25,767 nucleotides of DNA from Euryarchaeota archaeon UBA102 (GTDB lineage: Archaea; Thermoplasmatota; Poseidoniia; MGIII; CG-Epi1), in the NCBI GenBank assembly GCA_002509225.1, contig DAHL01000023.1, positions 1-25,767 of the forward strand, written 5' to 3'. This document shows, in pieces, positions 23,252-25,767 of the stretch (the first letter of the stretch is position 1; every line of letters starts with the position of its first letter). Under the pieces are notes generated by a model. That model was not told where the DNA came from. It made no database searches and saw nothing but the letters and a program-made list of their open reading frames with translations. Position numbers and translations under genes: made by a program.

Positions 23252-24115
23252 CATTTCTTCAATAATCTTATCGTTTTCTGGTGTTTCTATATTTTTATTT
23301 TTTCCAAGTCTAGAGATTTCTCCATTAATCGCATCTATCTCAGTCTTTCTTCCTTTTTTTATATCCTGTAACATACTAGATTCATTATCGGATGTTAGTG
23401 CAATTATCTCCATTGTTTTTTTCCACGGATTTTCAGGTAACTCTATTTCGTATTTTTCAGCAACCATCATTCCTTCTTCACATATCATTCTAGCTCTTTT
23501 ATTTAATGGCCCATCTATCAAGACTCCATTTTTCTCACCAGTTATTGCTGTTACAGGATTAATCGCCGAATTAACTATACTTTTAAGCCAAATTTCACCC
23601 TCTAAGTTCTCCGTTATTTCTGTCTCTATTCCTGCATCATTGAATTTGTCAATAATTCTCAAAACTCGTTCAGTTACCTCTCCGTTCATTTCTCCTATCT
23701 TTGTATATCCTTTTCCAGTATGTCTCACATGCCCCCTCTCTATCACAGTAGATCCGACACTAGTAACCATACCAACAACTCTCTTTTCATCTATTTCTTT
23801 TGATAATTTTCTTATAGCTTTCAAACCATTTTGACATGTTAATATGTTAGAATTATATTTTTTCAATTCTGGAATGATATCGTCTAAATGATAATTCTTA
23901 ACTGCTAAGATATGCCAATCAGCGTTAGAAATCTCCTCCTCAATTTTAATCCTATTTGTTATTTCTGTAATCCCTTCTACAATAACTATTCCCCTTTTCT
24001 TTATTTTTTCAGAGGTTTCTCTTGTTGCTACGAGGGAAATATCATTTTTCATTTCATTTAATTTCATAGCAATGAGGATGCCCATTGCACCAGATCCAAT
24101 TACCGATATTTTCAT
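23237..24115 (-). CDS. panE: Ketopantoate reductase family (2-dehydropantoate 2-reductase)
   Basis: The family reduces 2-dehydropantoate to pantoate with NAD(P)H on the way to coenzyme A. The 292 residues start with a Rossmann motif MKISVIGSGAMG (GxGxxG at 7-12). CQNGL (94-98) closes the nucleotide domain. The catalytic lysine is probably K178 in WLKSIVNSAINPVTAI (176-191) with N182, and the substrate-binding stretch is SSMLQDIKKGRKTEIDAING (246-265) with E259. These are the hallmark residues of PanE/ApbA. It lies two bases after the THUMP gene on the same strand as purB, so it is the last gene of a three-gene operon. Related family members act on other 2-keto acids, so the substrate is probable rather than certain. 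Confidence 0.86.
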   Translation of the reverse strand: MKISVIGSGAMGILIAMKLNEMKNDISLVATRETSEKIKKRGIVIVEGITEITNRIKIEEEISNADWHILAVKNYHLDDIIPELKKYNSNILTCQNGLKAIRKLSKEIDEKRVVGMVTSVGSTVIERGHVRHTGKGYTKIGEMNGEVTERVLRIIDKFNDAGIETEITENLEGEIWLKSIVNSAINPVTAITGEKNGVLIDGPLNKRARMICEEGMMVAEKYEIELPENPWKKTMEIIALTSDNESSMLQDIKKGRKTEIDAINGEISRLGKNKNIETPENDKIIEEMSVYA

Positions 24116-24117
24116 AG

Positions 24118-24576
24118 TTAAACTCTCACAAATGCACGTCTATCTTGAATAAAAACACGATATGTTTTCTGAGGATTTTTTAAATCTACATCAGATTTAG
24201 ATATTTTCCATATCTCTGCACCAAGTTCTCTTTCAAGCTCCACTGACGTATATTGATGATTCCCTCTTCTCTCTACCCGAACTACGAATGTTTCTCCATT
24301 CAATTCCTTCGCCCATCTCTTGGCATTTTTTTTCAAGGATTCTACATCAGATGTGGTTTCATCAACTCTTATCATTTCTTTAACATTTTTATTTTCTATA
24401 ATCTCTCCAAGCTCTATTGATTCGTTTTTATTATGTAAACAAACATAATTTTGCATCTTTTCAATTACTGCAAGCTCACCTTTCTTTTCGAGAAGATTCA
24501 ATATCGTATCTAAATATCTATTTTTAGGATATATTTTGTTACCTTCATCATCACAGAAAATAATAATATTAATCAA
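24118..24576 (-). CDS. Stand-alone THUMP-domain RNA-binding protein
   Basis: The C-terminal half of this 152-residue protein is a THUMP domain (about 70-152): GETFVVRVERRGNHQYTSVE (94-113), ELERELGAEIW, VDLKNPQKTYRVFI (130-143) and DRRAFVRV at the end. THUMP domains bind tRNA and are usually fused to methyltransferase, sulfurtransferase or pseudouridine-synthase modules. None is attached here, which is the architecture of Tan1-like proteins that assist tRNA cytidine acetylation. That role is inference. Residues 1-60 are unassigned. The start is TTG at 24576, four bases after the purB stop. The in-frame purB TAA is only one codon upstream, so no longer form is possible. No ATG occurs near the N-terminus. 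Confidence 0.78.
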   Translation of the reverse strand: MINIIIFCDDEGNKIYPKNRYLDTILNLLEKKGELAVIEKMQNYVCLHNKNESIELGEIIENKNVKEMIRVDETTSDVESLKKNAKRWAKELNGETFVVRVERRGNHQYTSVELERELGAEIWKISKSDVDLKNPQKTYRVFIQDRRAFVRV

Positions 24577-24579
24577 TTT

Positions 24580-25767
24580 TTAGTCCATCTCTTTCAAGCA
24601 CTTTTCTATTATTTCTACAGAATGACCAATGTAATTAGATGGCTCTAGTACTGCCTCTATTTCTTCTTCGCTCATCAAATTACGTACCTCTTCATTATTT
24701 TTAATAGCATTATCAAATCTTTCACTATTTTTTTCGGCTTCCATTGTTATAGTTCTTACGAACTCATGCGCTTCTTGTCTACCCATCCCCTTTTTCGATA
24801 GCGCTATCATAACAGCTTCACCCAGAGGCAACCCCCCTGTCTCTTCAAGATTTCTTCTCATTCGCTCTTCATTTACGTATATATTTTCAAAAACATTCGA
24901 GGTTTTAGCTATTGCATCCTCTAACATCACATAAAATTGAGGTAATATTAGCCGTTCACTACTGGAATTTGCTAAATCTCGTTCGTGCCATTGTAAATTA
25001 TTCTCCAAAGCAGGCCCAGATAGTGATCTAATCATTCTAGAAAGACCAGCGATATTTTCTGAAGTAACTGGATTTTTCTTTTGTGCCATCGTTGATGATC
25101 CAACCTGTTTTTCTGCATCAAATGCTTCTGACGCTTCTCCGATATCACTTCTCTGTAGATTTCTTACTTCTATTGTAAATTTCTCTAAACTCGTAGCTAA
25201 ATTAGCACCCCAGTTTATCAATTCAGCTAAGCGATCTCTTCCGAGTATCTGAGTCGTTGCTAAAGGTTCTCCCAATTTCAATTTCTCCATTACTTTTTTC
25301 TGTACTTCTAAGGTATGTGGCGCCATAGCTGCACCAGTTCCTACTGCACCGAGAAATTTACCTACAACTATTCGAGGTTTTAATTCTTGCAATCTCTCTA
25401 GATGTCTATTCATTTCAGTTGCAAAAACAATCATTTTCAATCCAAAAGTTACCGGTGTTGCCCATTGTCCATGGGTTCTTCCCAACATTACAACATCACT
25501 GTATTTTTTGGCTAAAGTTTTCAAAACATCAATCAGTTTTTCAATATTACTTTCAACTATTGTAAGCGCTTCTTTGTGCTGCAATGCTCTTGCTGTATCT
25601 ACAATATCATAACTCGTTGCACCAAAGTGTATAGATTTACCAGCCTCACCAACCTGTTCGGCCAGTGCTTTAACTACTGCCATTACATCATGTTTTATTT
25701 CAGATTCTATCTCTTCAACTCTTTCACGTTCTACTTTTTCAATCCCATCTCTTATCATTTTTCCATG
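24580..25767 (-). CDS. purB: Adenylosuccinate lyase (5' end beyond the window)
   Basis: PurB removes fumarate from SAICAR and from adenylosuccinate, at two steps of purine synthesis. The visible part has at least 395 codons and stays open to the window edge, so the N-terminal roughly 50-60 residues of the family are missing. The methionine at 25758 (MIRDGIEK) is internal by homology. Motifs, numbered from that methionine, are HFGATSYDIVDTA (44-56), the catalytic-region GRTHGQWATP (93-102, H96) and the fumarase/aspartase-superfamily signature GSSTMAQKKNP (210-220). The signature has Ala-Gln where most members have Pro-His or Pro-Tyr before KxNP. IGEASEAF and the flexible loop serines S211 and S212 are in place. 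It leads the purB-THUMP-panE operon. Confidence 0.95.
   Translation of the reverse strand, partial: HGKMIRDGIEKVERERVEEIESEIKHDVMAVVKALAEQVGEAGKSIHFGATSYDIVDTARALQHKEALTIVESNIEKLIDVLKTLAKKYSDVVMLGRTHGQWATPVTFGLKMIVFATEMNRHLERLQELKPRIVVGKFLGAVGTGAAMAPHTLEVQKKVMEKLKLGEPLATTQILGRDRLAELINWGANLATSLEKFTIEVRNLQRSDIGEASEAFDAEKQVGSSTMAQKKNPVTSENIAGLSRMIRSLSGPALENNLQWHERDLANSSSERLILPQFYVMLEDAIAKTSNVFENIYVNEERMRRNLEETGGLPLGEAVMIALSKKGMGRQEAHEFVRTITMEAEKNSERFDNAIKNNEEVRNLMSEEEIEAVLEPSNYIGHSVEIIEKCLKEMD

Noticed and set aside
1..25767. Mobile elements, CRISPR arrays, toxin-antitoxin or phage genes
   Set aside because: No transposase, integrase, direct-repeat/spacer pattern or terminal inverted repeats were seen. 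Every long open frame has a housekeeping or transport-type assignment, apart from one small membrane protein.

Overview
This AT-rich, densely packed window comes from an archaeal chromosome. The archaeal information-processing genes are ribosomal protein L10e, Gar1, a TFB, a tRNA-splicing endonuclease EndA, a GINS subunit and the D-aminoacyl-tRNA deacylase DtdA. The archaeal metabolic genes are the formate-dependent purine enzyme PurP and a type II phosphorylating GAPDH. Several genes have bacterial-looking relatives: an actinobacterial-type succinate dehydrogenase, urocanate hydratase, CysK, superoxide dismutase and LolCDE/MacB-type ABC transporters. A lipoprotein nuclease with a lamin-tail domain is also present. 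Together these suggest a marine Thermoplasmata-related euryarchaeon (Marine Group II/III type). That placement is inference; no rRNA is present to prove it.

Layout. The 5' end of an L10e gene (1-144, minus) is divergent from a plus-strand block. That block holds sucC-sucD-gar1-tfb (243-3163) and sdhC-like-sdhA-sdhB (3211-6606), so two successive TCA-cycle enzymes surround an H/ACA RNP and transcription gene pair. Next come purP-hutU-dtdA, head to tail (6656-10226), then cysK (10292-11251) and a double-ACT protein (11296-11757). A minus-strand pair follows: a lipoprotein nuclease and an ArsC/LMW-phosphatase. Divergent from the nuclease is a seven-helix ceramidase-like membrane hydrolase (13062-14054). 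Three further minus-strand genes encode a small membrane protein, SOD and an MscS channel. A plus-strand ABC ATPase / giant FtsX permease / second ABC ATPase operon spans 16189-20994. The window closes with minus-strand gins-endA, plus-strand type II GAPDH, and a minus-strand operon of purB (5' end cut by the window), a THUMP protein and a panE-type reductase.

There is no stretch above about 100 bases without a gene. I see no rRNA, tRNA, CRISPR array, insertion sequence or prophage signature. Many operon-first genes have a TATA-like box about 25-27 bases before the start codon and no Shine-Dalgarno (SD), which suggests leaderless mRNAs. Several operon-internal genes carry GGAGG exactly 7 bases before the start. 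That regularity supports a TTG start for cysK and an ATT start for sdhB.

The most notable items are a TFB lacking its zinc ribbon at the canonical gar1-tfb locus, the ATT start of sdhB, an Sdh1-type complex in an archaeon, a ceramidase-like enzyme with all expected metal-site residues beside an operator-like inverted repeat, and an ABC operon whose second ATPase carries a C-terminal zinc ribbon. None is a proven new system. The ABC operon and the ceramidase/nuclease divergon are the best candidates.
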